A stretch of DNA of 64,000 bases from Candidatus Thiodiazotropha sp. CDECU1 (GTDB lineage: Bacteria > Pseudomonadota > Gammaproteobacteria > Chromatiales > Chromatiaceae): positions 558,001 to 622,000 of the forward strand of contig NZ_OY734020.1 of assembly GCF_963455295.1 (NCBI RefSeq), in the 5' to 3' direction. The translations under genes were made by a program, and so were the position numbers. The notes beneath the pieces are model-generated. The model saw only the letters and a program-made list of their open reading frames with translations, ran no database searches and had not been told where the DNA came from. Positions 34,844 through 49,599 of the stretch are shown here, in pieces (the stretch's first letter is position 1; each line of letters opens with the position of its first letter).

Positions 34844-37800
34844 ATGGCCTATTCTTTCACCGAAAAAAAGCGTATCCGCAAAGACTTCGGTAAACGACCC
34901 AGCATCCTGGATGTACCGTTTCTGTTAGCCACCCAGATTGATTCCTATCGCGGGTTTTTACAGGATGGGGTACCACCTGAAGAGCGACAGGACATCGGGT
35001 TGCATGCGGCGTTCAAGTCTGTGATGCCGATTACCAGTTATTCGGGCAATGCAGTTCTCGAGTATGTTAACTACAAGCTTGGTGAGCCCGTATTCGATGT
35101 TCGGGAGTGCCAACTGCGAGGTACAACCTACGCGGCACCTCTGCGTGTGCTGGTGCGTCTCGTTATCTATGATAAGGAGGCCCCTGCCGGTTCCAAGGTG
35201 GTTAAGGATATCCGTGAACAAGAGGTCTATATGGGAGAGCTTCCCCTGATGACCGACACCGGCACCTTCGTGATCAATGGCACCGAACGGGTCATCGTGT
35301 CACAGTTGCACCGCTCTCCAGGTGTCTTCTTCGATCATGATCGCGGCAAGACCCACTCCTCGGGCAAGCTACTCTTTTCTGCCCGGGTCATACCTTATCG
35401 TGGCTCATGGCTCGACTTCGAATTCGATCCAAAGGACAACGTCTTTGTGCGCATCGATCGCCGGCGCAAACTGCCCGCGACCATTCTGTTGCGTGCGCTG
35501 GGTTTCGATGCCGAACAGATTCTCGAAATGTTTTTCGAGACAGACACCTTCAGCATCACCAAAAAAACCCTGAAAGTCGATCTGGTACCAGAGCGTTTGC
35601 GTGGTGAAACCGTCAGTTTTGACATCAAGGTAAGCAGCAAGGTCATCGTCGAAGCCGGAAGGCGCATTACTGCGCGCCACATCCGCGATCTTGAAAAGGC
35701 AGGTGTGAAGAAGCTGGATGTGCCTCGGGATTTCGTCTACGGCAAGGTCCTGGCACACAATATCGTTGATAAGGAGACAGGTGAGCTGATCGCTGAGGCG
35801 AATACCGAGATCACCGATGAGTTGTTTGAGTCCCTGGTCGAGAACGGTGTGAAGAAGCTGAATACGCTCTTCACCAATGACCTGGATCACGGATCATTCC
35901 TGTCCGATACTCTGCGCATCGATCCTACCACCAATGAGCTGGAGGCCCAGGTCGAGATCTACCGCATGATGCGTCCTGGTGAGCCGCCGACTAAGGAAGC
36001 GGCGCAGAATCTGTTCAACAACCTGTTTTTCACTTCGGATCGCTACGATCTCTCAGCCGTCGGCCGCATGAAATTCAACCGCCGTCTGAGTCGAGAGGAT
36101 GAGATTGGCGAAGGTGTGCTATCGAAAGATGACATCATCGATGTGCTGAAGGAGTTGATCAATATCCGTGACGGTAACGGTGTTGTGGATGATATCGATC
36201 ACCTGGGTAACCGTCGTATACGCTGTGTTGGTGAGATGGCCGAGAATCAGTTCCGTGTCGGGCTGGTGCGTGTCGAGCGAGCGGTGAAAGAGCGTTTGAC
36301 CCAGGCCGAATCTGAAGGTTTGATGCCCCAGGAGATGATCAACGCCAAACCGGTCTCCGCGGCAATCAAGGAGTTTTTCGGTTCCAGCCAGCTGTCCCAG
36401 TTCATGGATCAGAACAACCCGCTTTCCGAGGTGACCCACAAGCGGCGTGTTTCAGCCCTCGGCCCAGGTGGACTCGCCCGCGAACGAGCAGGCTTCGAGG
36501 TGCGTGATGTACATCCGACCCACTACGGTCGTGTCTGCCCCATCGAGACGCCTGAGGGCCCGAACATCGGTCTGATCAACTCGCTGGCGGTGTATGCGCG
36601 CACCAACAAGTTCGGTTTCCTGGAGACCCCTTACCGTAAGGTGGTGGATGGCAAGGTGACCAATCAGATAGACTACCTCTCCGCAATCGAGGAGGGACGT
36701 TTCGTTATCGCCCAGGCCAATGCATCGCTTGACGGCAAGGGTAAGTTGACGGACGAGCTGGTCTCATCCCGTTTCCAGAATGAGTTCACCCTCTCCGGCC
36801 CGGATAAGGTGCAATACATTGACGTCTCGCCAAAGCAGATCGTCTCTGTAGCGGCTTCATTGATCCCATTCCTGGAGCATGATGATGCCAACCGGGCGCT
36901 GATGGGTTCCAACATGCAACGCCAGGCCGTTCCCGTACTGAGGGCTGAAAAGCCCCTGGTAGGAACCGGTATCGAGCGCGTGGTGGCGGTCGACTCGGGT
37001 GTTACCGTGGTCGCCAAGCGCGGCGGTGAGATCGAATCCGTGGATGCGGCGCGTATCGTGGTGCGGGTCAACGACGATGAGACCGAGGCGGGTGAGCCGG
37101 GTGTGGATATCTACAACCTGACCAAATATACCCGTTCAAATCAGAATACCTGCATCAACCAGCGACCCCTGGTGAACGTTAGGGATGTAATCGCGCGGGG
37201 CGATGTGTTGGCCGATGGTCCTTCTACCGATATGGGTGAGCTGGCACTGGGTCAGAATCTCCGCGTCGCCTTCATGCCCTGGAACGGCTACAACTTCGAG
37301 GATTCGATTCTTATCTCCGAGCGTGTCGTGCAGGAGGATCGTTTTACTTCGATTCATATCGAAGAGATGACCTGTATGGCCCGTGATACCAAGCTTGGTC
37401 CTGAAGAGATCACTGGTGATATCCCGAATGTGGGTGAAGCGGCGCTCTCCAAACTGGATGAGTCCGGTATTGTCTACATCGGGGCCGAGGTGCGTGAAGG
37501 GGATATCCTGGTCGGTAAGGTAACCCCTAAAGGCGAGTCCCAATTGACCCCGGAAGAGAAGCTGCTGCGGGCCATATTCGGTGAAAAGGCGTCGGACGTA
37601 AAAGACACCTCGTTGCGTGTTTCTTCCGGCATGGTCGGAACCGTTATCGATGTCCAGGTGTTTACCCGCGACGGCGTTGAAAAGGATGCCCGGGCGTTAC
37701 AGATTGAGCAGGTCGAGTTGGACCGGGTACGCAAGGATCTGGATGACCAGTTGCGCATCATGGAAGATGACACCTTTCAGCGTGTGGAAAAGATGCTGAT

Positions 37801-38920
37801 GGGCAAAGTGGTTGACGGCGGCCCTAACCAGATCAAGGCGGGCGCCAAGGTCACCAAGGGCTATCTGGCCGAGATGGAGCATGACAAATGGTTGGAGATT
37901 CGCCTGCGCAATGATGAATCGGCTGCCCAGCTGGAGGCTATCGCCGAGCAGATCAAGGTGCAGCGCGAGCTGTTCCGCGACAAGTATGAAGAGAAGAAAC
38001 GTAAGTTGACCGCCGGGGATGACCTCGCCCCTGGGGTATTGAAGATGGTCAAGGTTTATGTGGCCTTGAAGCGGCGTGTGCAGCCCGGAGATAAGATGGC
38101 TGGACGCCATGGTAACAAGGGCGTTATCTCCACCATCGTACCGGTTGAAGATATGCCTTTCGATGAGCATGGCGAACCGGTGGATATCGTGCTCAACCCC
38201 CTCGGCGTACCCTCGCGGATGAATGTGGGACAGGTGCTCGAGACCCATCTCGGCTTCGCGGCCAAGGGTGTGGGGCGCAAGATCGGCGCGCTGTTGGATG
38301 CCCAGGGCAAGATTGTGGAACTGCGTAAGTTCCTCGATAAGGTCTATAACAGCAGCGGTAAATCCGAGGATATAAAGTCGTTGACCGATGCAGAGGTGTT
38401 GGCGATGTGTGACAACCTCAGACAAGGTGTGCCGATGGCGACCCCGGTGTTCGATGGTGCACACGAATCCGAAGTAAAGCATATGTTGGAGCTGGCGGGA
38501 TTGCCGGAGAGTGGTCAATGCAGGTTATACGACGGCCGGACCGGTGACTCGTTCGAACGTGAGGTCACGGTCGGTTATATGTACATGCTCAAGCTGAACC
38601 ACCTGGTGGATGACAAGATGCATGCCCGTTCCACCGGGCCGTACAGCCTGGTGACCCAGCAACCCTTGGGCGGCAAGGCGCAGTTTGGCGGTCAGCGTTT
38701 CGGTGAAATGGAGGTATGGGCGCTGGAGGCCTACGGTGCCGCCTACACCTTGCAGGAGATGCTTACTGTCAAGTCGGACGATGTCAACGGTCGTACACGC
38801 ATGTACAAAAACATCGTCGATGGTAATCATCAGATGGAAGCCGGTATGCCCGAGTCGTTCAACGTACTGGTCAAAGAGATCCGTTCGCTGGGCATCAACA
38901 TCGAACTGGAACAGGACTGA
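34844..38920 (+). CDS. rpoB: RNA polymerase subunit beta
   Basis: A 1358-residue beta subunit, close to the 1342 of E. coli. The start is ATG 34844 ([16 protein letters not shown]); an in-frame ATG 18 codons upstream gives a non-homologous extension. The rifampicin pocket reads [20 protein letters not shown] then [11 protein letters not shown], the susceptible wild-type form. The C-terminus includes [20 protein letters not shown]. rpoC follows after 41 bases. Confidence 0.98.
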   Translation: MAYSFTEKKRIRKDFGKRPSILDVPFLLATQIDSYRGFLQDGVPPEERQDIGLHAAFKSVMPITSYSGNAVLEYVNYKLGEPVFDVRECQLRGTTYAAPLRVLVRLVIYDKEAPAGSKVVKDIREQEVYMGELPLMTDTGTFVINGTERVIVSQLHRSPGVFFDHDRGKTHSSGKLLFSARVIPYRGSWLDFEFDPKDNVFVRIDRRRKLPATILLRALGFDAEQILEMFFETDTFSITKKTLKVDLVPERLRGETVSFDIKVSSKVIVEAGRRITARHIRDLEKAGVKKLDVPRDFVYGKVLAHNIVDKETGELIAEANTEITDELFESLVENGVKKLNTLFTNDLDHGSFLSDTLRIDPTTNELEAQVEIYRMMRPGEPPTKEAAQNLFNNLFFTSDRYDLSAVGRMKFNRRLSREDEIGEGVLSKDDIIDVLKELINIRDGNGVVDDIDHLGNRRIRCVGEMAENQFRVGLVRVERAVKERLTQAESEGLMPQEMINAKPVSAAIKEFFGSSQLSQFMDQNNPLSEVTHKRRVSALGPGGLARERAGFEVRDVHPTHYGRVCPIETPEGPNIGLINSLAVYARTNKFGFLETPYRKVVDGKVTNQIDYLSAIEEGRFVIAQANASLDGKGKLTDELVSSRFQNEFTLSGPDKVQYIDVSPKQIVSVAASLIPFLEHDDANRALMGSNMQRQAVPVLRAEKPLVGTGIERVVAVDSGVTVVAKRGGEIESVDAARIVVRVNDDETEAGEPGVDIYNLTKYTRSNQNTCINQRPLVNVRDVIARGDVLADGPSTDMGELALGQNLRVAFMPWNGYNFEDSILISERVVQEDRFTSIHIEEMTCMARDTKLGPEEITGDIPNVGEAALSKLDESGIVYIGAEVREGDILVGKVTPKGESQLTPEEKLLRAIFGEKASDVKDTSLRVSSGMVGTVIDVQVFTRDGVEKDARALQIEQVELDRVRKDLDDQLRIMEDDTFQRVEKMLMGKVVDGGPNQIKAGAKVTKGYLAEMEHDKWLEIRLRNDESAAQLEAIAEQIKVQRELFRDKYEEKKRKLTAGDDLAPGVLKMVKVYVALKRRVQPGDKMAGRHGNKGVISTIVPVEDMPFDEHGEPVDIVLNPLGVPSRMNVGQVLETHLGFAAKGVGRKIGALLDAQGKIVELRKFLDKVYNSSGKSEDIKSLTDAEVLAMCDNLRQGVPMATPVFDGAHESEVKHMLELAGLPESGQCRLYDGRTGDSFEREVTVGYMYMLKLNHLVDDKMHARSTGPYSLVTQQPLGGKAQFGGQRFGEMEVWALEAYGAAYTLQEMLTVKSDDVNGRTRMYKNIVDGNHQMEAGMPESFNVLVKEIRSLGINIELEQD

Positions 38921-38961
38921 GGACTGACCCTGGTCAGTAACCGAATGCAGGAGAGACGATC

Positions 38962-41900
38962 TTGAAAGATCTACTGAATATTCTAAAGCAGCAGGGTCAG
39001 ACCGAAGACTTCGACGCCATCCGAATCGGACTGGCATCACCGGACATGATCCGTTCCTGGTCCTATGGCGAAGTGAAAAAGCCGGAGACCATCAACTACC
39101 GTACCTTCAAACCGGAACGGGATGGCCTGTTCTGTGCCAAGATCTTTGGCCCGGTCAGCGATTATGAGTGCCTGTGCGGCAAGTATAAACGACTCAAGCA
39201 TCGCGGTGTGGTGTGCGAGAAGTGCGGTGTGGAGGTAACCCTGGCCAAGGTACGGCGTGAGCGCATGGGGCATATCGAACTTGCCAGTCCGGTGGCCCAT
39301 ATCTGGTTCCTCAAGTCATTGCCGTCACGCATCGGTCTGTTGATGGATATGACCCTGCGCGATATCGAACGGGTACTCTATTTCGAATCCTTCGTGGTGG
39401 TCGATCCCGGCATGACCCCGCTGGAGCGTGGCCAGCTGTTGACCGACGAGCAGTATCTGGATGCCATCGAAGAGAATGGTGATGAATTCGATGCCCGGAT
39501 GGGTGCGGAAGCGGTCTACGAATTGCTGAAGACCATCGATATCCCGGAAGAGATCAAACGTCTGCGTGAGGATATCGACGGCACCAACTCCGAGACCAAG
39601 ATCAAGAAATTCACCAAGCGGTTAAAATTGCTGGAGTCGTTGAACGAATCGGGCAACCGACCGGAGTGGATGGTAATGACGGTACTCCCGGTATTGCCAC
39701 CGGAATTGCGCCCCCTGGTTCCCCTGGATGGCGGCCGCTTCGCCACCTCGGATCTGAATGACCTCTATCGTCGGGTGATCAACCGGAATAACCGCCTGAA
39801 ACGGCTGCTTGATCTGAATGCGCCGGATATCATCGTACGTAACGAAAAGCGCATGTTGCAGGAGTCGGTGGATGCGCTGCTCGATAACGGACGGCGTGGA
39901 CGGGCCATAACCGGCACCAACAGGCGCCCGTTGAAGTCCCTGGCCGATATGATCAAGGGCAAGCAGGGGCGTTTCCGTCAGAATCTGCTCGGCAAGCGTG
40001 TCGACTATTCCGGGCGTTCGGTGATCGTGGTGGGTCCGACCCTGAAACTGCATCAGTGCGGTCTGCCTAAGCGTATGGCGCTGGAACTGTTCAAACCCTT
40101 TATCTTCAGTAAGCTGCAGCTGCGTGGCCTGGCTACGACCATCAAGGCGGCCAAGAAACTGGTGGAGCGAGGCACCGGCGATGTCTGGGATATCCTGGAA
40201 GAGGTGATTCGCGAACATCCGGTAATGCTTAACCGGGCGCCGACCCTGCATAGACTCGGTATCCAGGCCTTCGAGCCTGTACTGATCGAAGGCAAAGCGA
40301 TCCAGTTGCACCCGTTGGTCTGTACCGCATTCAACGCCGACTTTGACGGTGATCAGATGGCTGTCCACGTGCCCCTCTCGCTGGAGGCCCAGCTGGAAGC
40401 GCGCAGCTTGATGATGTCGACCAATAATATTCTCTCCCCCGCCAATGGGGACCCGATCATCGTGCCCTCGCAGGATGTTGTATTGGGCCTCTATTTCATG
40501 ACCCGTGAGCGGGTCAATGCCAAGGGTGAGGGATCTGTCTTCAGTGATATCAAGGAAGCCAAACGTGCCTATGAATCGGGCGCTGTCGATCTGCAGGCGC
40601 GGGTAAAAGTCCGCCTGGAAGAGGTGATTGTCGATGAAGATGGAAACAGAGACGAGAGCATCCGCATAGTTGATACCACTATCGGTCGGACCCTGGTATT
40701 CGATGTGGTTCCCCAAGGTCTGCCCTTTGCGCTGGTCGACCAACCGATGGGTAAGAAGGTGATCTCGAACCTGATCAATGCCTGTTATCGCAGGTTGGGT
40801 TTGAAGGATACGGTGATCTTTGCCGATCAGCTGATGTACATGGGATTCCGTTTTGCCACCCGTGCCGCCGTCTCTTTCTGTTCCAACGATATGGTAGTGC
40901 CGGAAGAGAAGACCAAGATTCTCGGTCAAGCCGAAGCAGAGGTGAAAGAGATCGAGAATCAGTATACCTCCGGTTTGGTGACCAATGGCGAGCGCTACAA
41001 CAAGGTGGTCGATATCTGGTCCCACACCAATGACCAGGTGGCGAAGGCGATGATGTCCAAGCTGGGCAAGGAGCAGGTGCTTGATCGCGAGGGCAAGAAG
41101 GTCGAACAGGACTCCTTCAACTCAGTCTATATGATGGCTGACTCCGGAGCCCGTGGCTCAGCTGCCCAGATACGTCAGTTGGCGGGTATGCGCGGTCTGA
41201 TGGCAAAACCTGATGGCTCTATCATCGAAACCCCGATCACTGCGAATTTCAGAGAAGGTCTCGATGTATTGCAGTACTTTATCTCTACCCATGGCGCCCG
41301 CAAAGGTCTGGCTGATACAGCGTTGAAGACCGCCAACTCGGGTTATCTCACCCGGCGTTTGGTTGATGTGGCCCAGGATATGGTAGTGCTTGAAGAGGAG
41401 TGCGGTACCGAAGAGGGTCTGCTGATGCAGCCCATCATCGAGGGCGGTGATGTGGTAGAGGCGTTGCGTGAACGAATTCTCGGACGGGTTACCGCGGTAC
41501 CTGTGTATCGTCCCGGATCGGATGAGGTTGTATGTGAAGCCGGAGTCATGTTGGACGAAGAAGGGGTCGAAAGACTTGAAATGGCGGGGGTCGACCAGGT
41601 CATAGTACGTTCCGCCATCACCTGTAATGCGAAAGTAGGTGTCTGCGCCAATTGTTATGGTCGAGACCTGGCGCGTGGGCATCTGGTGAATCGAGGTGAG
41701 TCGGTGGGTGTCATCGCGGCCCAGTCGATTGGTGAACCGGGTACCCAGCTGACCATGCGGACCTTCCACATCGGTGGTGCGGCCTCGCGGGCAGCTTCTG
41801 TGAATAATATCCAGGTCAAGGCTGCGGGAACGGTCAGACTGCACAATATCAAGACCGTAAAGCACTCGAGTGGACACTTGGTTGCCACCTCACGTTCCGG

Positions 41901-43176
41901 TGAGCTGACGGTTGTGGACGAGGTCGGTCGCGAGAAGGAGCGGTATAAGGTGCCCTATGGCGCGACGCTGCAGGTCGATGACGGGAGTGGTGTCGATGGC
42001 GGACAAATCGTCGCCAACTGGGATCCACACACCCACCCGGTTATTACCGAAGTGGCGGGTGTGCTGCGTTTCGAGGATTTTGTCGATGGGGTCACGGTGC
42101 AGAAGAAGACCGATGAGGTCACCGGTCTGAGTTCCCTGGAGGTCATCGATCCCAAGCAGCGTCCTGCTGCAGGCAAGGATATCCGCCCGATGGTGAAGCT
42201 GGTGGATGCCAAGGGTAAGGATCTGAATATCGCCGGTACCGACATTCCAGCCCACTACTACCTACCCGCGAATGCGGTGGTGAATGTGCAGGATGGGGCC
42301 GACGTGGGCGTCGGTGACGTGCTGGCGCGTATTCCTCAAGAATCTTCCAAGACCCGTGATATCACAGGTGGTCTGCCCCGTGTTGCCGATTTGTTCGAGG
42401 CACGCAAACCCAAGGATCCGGCAATTTTGGCAGAGGCCACTGGAACCGTCAGCTTCGGTAAGGATACCAAAGGCAAGCAGCGGCTTATCATCACCGATTC
42501 AGATGGTGAGCAGCATGAAGAGCTGATCCCCAAGTGGCGGCATGTGAACGTGTTCGAAGGTGAGCATGTGGAGAAGGGCGAAATGATCTCGGATGGTGAG
42601 CTCAATCCGCATGACATCCTGCGCCTGAAAGGGGTGACAGATCTTGCCGAGTACCTGGTCAAGGAGATCCAGGACGTCTACCGCTTGCAGGGCGTGAAGA
42701 TCAACGATAAGCATATCGAGGTGATTATTCGCCAGATGCTGCGTAAGGTTGAAGTCACGGCTTCAGGCGATGGCCGCTTCCTGAAGGGTGAACAGGTGGA
42801 GAAATCCGCGTTGTTGGAAGAGGCGGATAAATTGCGTGGGGAAGACAAATATCCCGCTCTCTTCGAGCCCTTGCTGCTCGGTATTACCAAGGCATCCCTG
42901 GCCACCGAATCGTTTATCTCGGCCGCATCCTTCCAGGAGACGACCCGGGTACTGACAGAGGCGGCGGTGCGTGGCCTGTCGGATCGTCTGCATGGATTGA
43001 AAGAGAATGTCATCGTGGGTCGCCTGATACCCTCTGGTACCGGGCTCTCCTACCATACTGAACGCTACCGTAAACGCCATGAGGAGCAGCTGGCTTCCGA
43101 GGCGAAACCCGAGCTGGTGGTGGAAGAGGTGGAGCAGGCGTTCAAGGAGGCACTCAACACCCCTGAATCGGAGTAG
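38962..43176 (+). CDS. rpoC: RNA polymerase subunit beta'
   Basis: A 1404-residue beta' subunit. The start is TTG (38962) with AGGAGA 7 bases upstream; the next residues [12 protein letters not shown] match the family. The N-terminal zinc ribbon is [13 protein letters not shown] followed by [10 protein letters not shown], the catalytic Mg-binding motif NADFDGD is at residues 458-464 as in E. coli, and a second zinc site reads [13 protein letters not shown]. Transcribed with rpoB. Confidence 0.98.
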   Translation: MKDLLNILKQQGQTEDFDAIRIGLASPDMIRSWSYGEVKKPETINYRTFKPERDGLFCAKIFGPVSDYECLCGKYKRLKHRGVVCEKCGVEVTLAKVRRERMGHIELASPVAHIWFLKSLPSRIGLLMDMTLRDIERVLYFESFVVVDPGMTPLERGQLLTDEQYLDAIEENGDEFDARMGAEAVYELLKTIDIPEEIKRLREDIDGTNSETKIKKFTKRLKLLESLNESGNRPEWMVMTVLPVLPPELRPLVPLDGGRFATSDLNDLYRRVINRNNRLKRLLDLNAPDIIVRNEKRMLQESVDALLDNGRRGRAITGTNRRPLKSLADMIKGKQGRFRQNLLGKRVDYSGRSVIVVGPTLKLHQCGLPKRMALELFKPFIFSKLQLRGLATTIKAAKKLVERGTGDVWDILEEVIREHPVMLNRAPTLHRLGIQAFEPVLIEGKAIQLHPLVCTAFNADFDGDQMAVHVPLSLEAQLEARSLMMSTNNILSPANGDPIIVPSQDVVLGLYFMTRERVNAKGEGSVFSDIKEAKRAYESGAVDLQARVKVRLEEVIVDEDGNRDESIRIVDTTIGRTLVFDVVPQGLPFALVDQPMGKKVISNLINACYRRLGLKDTVIFADQLMYMGFRFATRAAVSFCSNDMVVPEEKTKILGQAEAEVKEIENQYTSGLVTNGERYNKVVDIWSHTNDQVAKAMMSKLGKEQVLDREGKKVEQDSFNSVYMMADSGARGSAAQIRQLAGMRGLMAKPDGSIIETPITANFREGLDVLQYFISTHGARKGLADTALKTANSGYLTRRLVDVAQDMVVLEEECGTEEGLLMQPIIEGGDVVEALRERILGRVTAVPVYRPGSDEVVCEAGVMLDEEGVERLEMAGVDQVIVRSAITCNAKVGVCANCYGRDLARGHLVNRGESVGVIAAQSIGEPGTQLTMRTFHIGGAASRAASVNNIQVKAAGTVRLHNIKTVKHSSGHLVATSRSGELTVVDEVGREKERYKVPYGATLQVDDGSGVDGGQIVANWDPHTHPVITEVAGVLRFEDFVDGVTVQKKTDEVTGLSSLEVIDPKQRPAAGKDIRPMVKLVDAKGKDLNIAGTDIPAHYYLPANAVVNVQDGADVGVGDVLARIPQESSKTRDITGGLPRVADLFEARKPKDPAILAEATGTVSFGKDTKGKQRLIITDSDGEQHEELIPKWRHVNVFEGEHVEKGEMISDGELNPHDILRLKGVTDLAEYLVKEIQDVYRLQGVKINDKHIEVIIRQMLRKVEVTASGDGRFLKGEQVEKSALLEEADKLRGEDKYPALFEPLLLGITKASLATESFISAASFQETTRVLTEAAVRGLSDRLHGLKENVIVGRLIPSGTGLSYHTERYRKRHEEQLASEAKPELVVEEVEQAFKEALNTPESE

Positions 43177-43207
43177 CTGGGTTGCGGGCTATTTTGGTTA
43201 CACTCTC

Positions 43208-43236
43208 TTGACAAGAGGGTGGTGCGGGCATAGAAT
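43208..43236 (+). promoter_or_regulatory. Consensus sigma-70 promoter of the str operon
   Basis: TTGACA (43208-43213), exactly 17 bases, then TAGAAT (43231-43236) followed by GC-rich GCGCGCTCC. It lies 32 bases after rpoC stops and 200 bases before rpsL, so rpsL-rpsG-fusA-tuf has its own strong promoter. Confidence 0.85.
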
Positions 43237-43251
43237 GCGCGCTCCTTAGAC

Positions 43252-43271
43252 AGGCCGGCCTATGCCGGCCT
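43252..43271 (+). other. GC-rich hairpin at the 5' end of the str leader
   Basis: AGGCCGGC-ctat-GCCGGCCT is a perfect 8-bp stem starting about 8 bases after the predicted start of transcription. Followed by CTCGTTTCTG, not a clean T-tract. It could end rpoC transcripts weakly or protect the 5' end of the str mRNA. A second stem (TTTCTGTTG 43348-43356 with CAGCAGAAA 43366-43374) and a run of eight T (43392-43399) precede rpsL. Confidence 0.55.
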
Positions 43272-43438
43272 CTCGTTTCTGCCTCTCAATTATTCGTCTA
43301 AGACGTTGTTGAGTAAGGTTTATTCTGACCAGAGAAATTGCATACGCTTTCTGTTGTAAATGTCGCAGCAGAAAGGGTTCGACTTCTCCGGTTTTTTTTA
43401 TGCAAAGTACAAACATCACGTCCCTGGAGACGGAATAG

Positions 43439-43813
43439 ATGGCGACAATTAACCAACTGGTGCGCAAGCCCAGGAAACGTAGAGTCCAAAAGAGCAATGT
43501 ACCGGCATTGGATGCCTGTCCGCAGCGGCGCGGCGTGTGTACGCGTGTCTATACCACGACACCGAAAAAGCCCAACTCCGCATTGCGTAAGGTTGCTCGT
43601 GTCAGATTGACCAACGGCTATGAAGTTTCAAGTTACATCGGTGGTGAGGGTCACAACCTTCAGGAGCACTCGGTGGTACTGATTCGTGGCGGCCGTGTAA
43701 AGGACTTACCTGGTGTTCGCTATCATGTGGTGCGCGGTAGCCTCGATACCTCGGGTGTCGAAAAGCGGCGTCAAGGTCGATCCAAGTACGGCGCGAAGCG
43801 TCCGAAAAGTTAA
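43439..43813 (+). CDS. rpsL: 30S ribosomal protein S12
   Basis: A 124-residue decoding-centre protein. [11 protein letters not shown] with Lys43 and [12 protein letters not shown] with Lys88 are the streptomycin-susceptible wild-type residues. First gene of the str operon, with GGAGACGG upstream of ATG. Confidence 0.98.
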   Translation: MATINQLVRKPRKRRVQKSNVPALDACPQRRGVCTRVYTTTPKKPNSALRKVARVRLTNGYEVSSYIGGEGHNLQEHSVVLIRGGRVKDLPGVRYHVVRGSLDTSGVEKRRQGRSKYGAKRPKS

Positions 43814-43848
43814 TCGTCTGTTAGACAGACACTATTCAACGAGTTTGA

Positions 43849-44328
<480 letters not shown>

Positions 44329-44380
44329 GCGAAATTTAATTAACCCTAACTTATTAGCTCTTTAAAAACAGGTTTGTAAC

Positions 44381-46477
<2,097 letters not shown>

Positions 46478-46496
46478 CGGGTATAGGGGTAGCACT

Positions 46497-47687
46497 GTGT
46501 CCAAGGAAAAATTCGAACGCACAAAGCCGCATGTCAATGTGGGCACGATTGGTCATGTAGACCACGGCAAGACCACGCTGACGGCGGCCATCACAGTAGT
46601 CCAAGCTGCCAAGTTTGGCGGCGAGCAACGTGCATTTGACCAGATCGACAATGCACCGGAAGAGAAGGAGCGTGGTATCACCATCGCGACCTCACACGTG
46701 GAGTACGAGTCGGAGACGCGTCACTATGCGCACGTGGACTGCCCGGGCCATGCTGACTACGTGAAGAACATGATCACGGGTGCGGCGCAGATGGACGGCG
46801 CGATTCTGGTGGTTTCGGCGGCTGACGGCCCGATGCCCCAGACGCGTGAGCACATCCTGCTGTCGCGCCAGGTCGGCGTTCCCTACATCGTGGTCTACCT
46901 GAACAAGGCGGACATGGTGGACGACGAGGAGCTGCTGGAGCTGGTGGAGATGGAAGTGCGCGAGCTGCTCGACAGCTACGAATTTCCCGGTGACGATACC
47001 CCGATCGTGGTGGGTTCGGCGCTGAAGGCGCTGGAAGGTGACACCTCGGAGATTGGCAGTCAGTCGATCGACAAGCTGGTAGAGGCGCTGGACACCTATA
47101 TACCGGAGCCGGAGCGCGCGGTAGACGGTGCGTTCCTGATGCCGATCGAGGACGTGTTCTCGATCTCGGGCCGGGGCACGGTGGTGACCGGTCGTGTGGA
47201 GCGTGGCGTGGTGAAGGTGGGCGAAGAGATCGAGATCGTCGGCATCAAAGAGACGACCAAGACCACCTGTACCGGTGTTGAGATGTTCCGCAAGCTGCTG
47301 GATCAGGGCGAGGCGGGAGACAACGTTGGGGTGCTGCTGCGTGGCACCAAGCGAGACGAGGTGGAGCGAGGCCAGGTACTGGCGCATCCTGGTTCGATCA
47401 CGCCGCACACCCATTTTGAGTGTGAGGTGTATGTATTGAGCAAGGACGAGGGCGGCCGTCATACGCCGTTCTTCAGCAACTACCGCCCGCAGTTCTATTT
47501 CCGTACTACCGACGTGACGGGTGCCTGCGACCTGCCGGAGGGAGTGGAGATGGTGATGCCCGGTGACAACGTGAAGATGGTAGTGAAACTGATTGCGCCG
47601 ATCGCGATGGAAGAGGGTCTGCGCTTTGCGATCCGCGAAGGCGGCCGGACCGTGGGTGCCGGTGTGGTATCCAAAATTATCGAGTAA
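46497..47687 (+). CDS. tuf: Elongation factor Tu (str operon copy)
   Basis: A 396-residue protein identical to the product of the copy at 29914. The start is GTG at 46497 directly before TCCAAGGAAAAATTC; the open frame extends upstream into fusA out of register and is not coding. Nucleotide identity to the other copy begins at the start codon and stops at the TAA, which points to gene conversion limited to the coding sequence. rpsJ begins 6 bases after its stop. Confidence 0.98.
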   Translation: MSKEKFERTKPHVNVGTIGHVDHGKTTLTAAITVVQAAKFGGEQRAFDQIDNAPEEKERGITIATSHVEYESETRHYAHVDCPGHADYVKNMITGAAQMDGAILVVSAADGPMPQTREHILLSRQVGVPYIVVYLNKADMVDDEELLELVEMEVRELLDSYEFPGDDTPIVVGSALKALEGDTSEIGSQSIDKLVEALDTYIPEPERAVDGAFLMPIEDVFSISGRGTVVTGRVERGVVKVGEEIEIVGIKETTKTTCTGVEMFRKLLDQGEAGDNVGVLLRGTKRDEVERGQVLAHPGSITPHTHFECEVYVLSKDEGGRHTPFFSNYRPQFYFRTTDVTGACDLPEGVEMVMPGDNVKMVVKLIAPIAMEEGLRFAIREGGRTVGAGVVSKIIE

Positions 47688-47693
47688 GTGATA

Positions 47694-48005
47694 ATGGCAA
47701 ACCAGAGAATACGAATTCGTCTGAAGGCATTTGATCATCGACTGATTGATCAATCTGCCCGTGAGATAGTGGAGACCGCCAAGCGCACTGGTGCGCATGT
47801 GCGTGGTCCAATTCCACTGCCGACAAAGAATGAGCGATACACCATTTTGATTTCACCGCATGTCAACAAGGATGCGCGTGATCAATATGAGATCCGCACT
47901 CACAAACGTCTGCTCGATATCGTTGAGCCGACCGACAAGACCGTGGATGCGCTGATGAAGCTCGATTTGGCTGCCGGCGTCGATGTGCAGATCAAACTGA
48001 ACTGA
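47694..48005 (+). CDS. rpsJ: 30S ribosomal protein S10 (NusE)
   Basis: A 103-residue S10, which also binds NusB and NusG in antitermination. Starts at ATG 47694 ([20 protein letters not shown]); an earlier in-frame GTG adds two residues and is unlikely. The gap to tuf is too short for the long S10 leader that E. coli uses for L4-mediated control, so regulation differs here. Confidence 0.97.
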   Translation: MANQRIRIRLKAFDHRLIDQSAREIVETAKRTGAHVRGPIPLPTKNERYTILISPHVNKDARDQYEIRTHKRLLDIVEPTDKTVDALMKLDLAAGVDVQIKLN

Positions 48006-48015
48006 GGTTAGAACG

Positions 48016-48666
48016 ATGGCGATTGGAGTAGTCGGCCGGAAGGCAGGAATGACCCGGATATTTACCGAGCAGGGAGAATCCATCCCGGTTACGGTGATCG
48101 AGGTTGAACCCAACCGAGTCACGCAAATGAAAAGTGACGAGACTGATGGTTACTTGGCTATTCAGGTCACCACCGGTGCACGTAAGAGCTCGCGCGTGAG
48201 TAAACCCGCTTCAGGCCATTATGCGAAAGCAGGTATCGAGGCCGGACGTGGTACTTGGGAGTTCCGCGCCGAGGAATCCGATATCGAAGGTATTGAAGTG
48301 GGCAGTGAAATCAAGGCTGATCAGTTCGAGGCTGGACAGATAGTCGATGTACGCGGACGCTCCCAGGGTAAGGGGTACCAAGGTGGCGTCAAGCGCCACA
48401 ACTTCCGCATGCAGGATGCCACTCACGGCAACTCGTTGTCACATCGTGCACCCGGATCGATCGGGCAGTGTCAGACACCGGGGCGTGTATTCAAAGGCAA
48501 GAAGATGGCAGGTCAGATGGGTGCAGTACAACGCTGCCAGCAGAATCTGGAAGTCGTACGCGTCGATGCGGAGCGTAACCTGTTGTTGGTGAAGGGCTCT
48601 GTGCCAGGCTCCAAAGGTGGTGATCTGGTTATCACCCCCGCTGTGAAGATGATTAATAAAGGGTGA
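48016..48666 (+). CDS. rplC: 50S ribosomal protein L3
   Basis: A 216-residue L3 that reaches the peptidyl transferase centre. [21 protein letters not shown] start, and the extension with [20 protein letters not shown] carries the glutamine methylated by PrmB in other proteobacteria. S10 operon order. Confidence 0.97.
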   Translation: MAIGVVGRKAGMTRIFTEQGESIPVTVIEVEPNRVTQMKSDETDGYLAIQVTTGARKSSRVSKPASGHYAKAGIEAGRGTWEFRAEESDIEGIEVGSEIKADQFEAGQIVDVRGRSQGKGYQGGVKRHNFRMQDATHGNSLSHRAPGSIGQCQTPGRVFKGKKMAGQMGAVQRCQQNLEVVRVDAERNLLLVKGSVPGSKGGDLVITPAVKMINKG

Positions 48667-48671
48667 GTCTG

Positions 48672-49283
48672 ATGGAACTCAATGTACAAACAGCAGTAGG
48701 TGCACAAACTCTGAAGGTCTCCGATGAGATCTTCGGTGCAGAGTTTAAGCAATCTCTGGTGCATCAGGTGGTATCAGCCTATATGGCAGGTGCACGTGCC
48801 GGCACCAAGGCACAGAAAAACCGCTCTGCAGTTGCAGGTGGTGGCGCCAAGCCTTTTCGTCAAAAGGGAACAGGTCGTGCGCGCGCCGGTACCAGTCGCA
48901 GCCCTATCTGGCGCAGTGGTGGTGTTAACTTCGCGGCAACACCGCGCAGCTATGCCCAGAAGATCAACCGCAAAATGTACCGTGGCGCGATTCGTTCAAT
49001 TCTTTCTGAACTGAATCGGCAGGAGAGACTGGTAGTGGTGGACGAAATCACCATTGCCGAGCCAAAAACCAAGCAGTTGGTTGAGAAGCTGAAGGGTATG
49101 GAATTGAGTGATGTATTGGTTGTGACCCTGGATCCGGATGAGAATCTCTACCTGGCTTCAAGAAACCTCTACGGTGTCGATGTACGGGATATCAATGAGA
49201 TCGATCCTGTCAGTCTGGTGGCTTATGAGAAGGTTTTGGTCACTGAAAGCGCAGTTAAGAAACTCGAGGAGCGACTGGCATGA
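48672..49283 (+). CDS. rplD: 50S ribosomal protein L4
   Basis: A 203-residue L4, lining the exit tunnel and repressing the S10 operon in E. coli. ATG 48672 ([12 protein letters not shown]) is preferred over GTG 48663. The tunnel loop [19 protein letters not shown] is present. Overlaps rplW by 4 bases. Confidence 0.97.
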   Translation: MELNVQTAVGAQTLKVSDEIFGAEFKQSLVHQVVSAYMAGARAGTKAQKNRSAVAGGGAKPFRQKGTGRARAGTSRSPIWRSGGVNFAATPRSYAQKINRKMYRGAIRSILSELNRQERLVVVDEITIAEPKTKQLVEKLKGMELSDVLVVTLDPDENLYLASRNLYGVDVRDINEIDPVSLVAYEKVLVTESAVKKLEERLA

Positions 49284-49576
49284 ACAGCGAGCGTCTCATG
49301 AAGGTTCTTCTCAGTCCTGTGGTATCTGAGAAGAGTAGCGTGGTTGCCGATGCCAACCAGCAATACACCTTTCGTGTTGCAACCGATGCGACCAAGCGGG
49401 AGATCGCAAAGGCGGTCGAAAAGCTGTTCGAGGTAGAGGTCGAACGGGTGCAGGTTGTCAATTGCAAGGGCAAAACGAAACGCTTTGGTCAGGTCAACGG
49501 TAAACGTTCTGACTGGAAGAAGGCATATGTTCGTCTCAAGCCTGGTAACGATATCGATTTCGCGGCCGGTGCTTGA
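49280..49576 (+). CDS. rplW: 50S ribosomal protein L23
   Basis: A 98-residue L23 at the tunnel exit, docking site for trigger factor and SRP. ATGA overlap with rplD. Contains [10 protein letters not shown] and the long loop [22 protein letters not shown]. Confidence 0.97.
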   Translation: MNSERLMKVLLSPVVSEKSSVVADANQQYTFRVATDATKREIAKAVEKLFEVEVERVQVVNCKGKTKRFGQVNGKRSDWKKAYVRLKPGNDIDFAAGA

Positions 49577-49599
49577 GCAAATAAGACAGGATTTGGATT

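Noticed and set aside
39622-41025. 467-codon open frame on the minus strand opposite rpoC
   Set aside because: Long antisense frames are expected from the G+C-rich third-position bias of rpoC, and the translation is His/Gln/Arg-rich without motifs.
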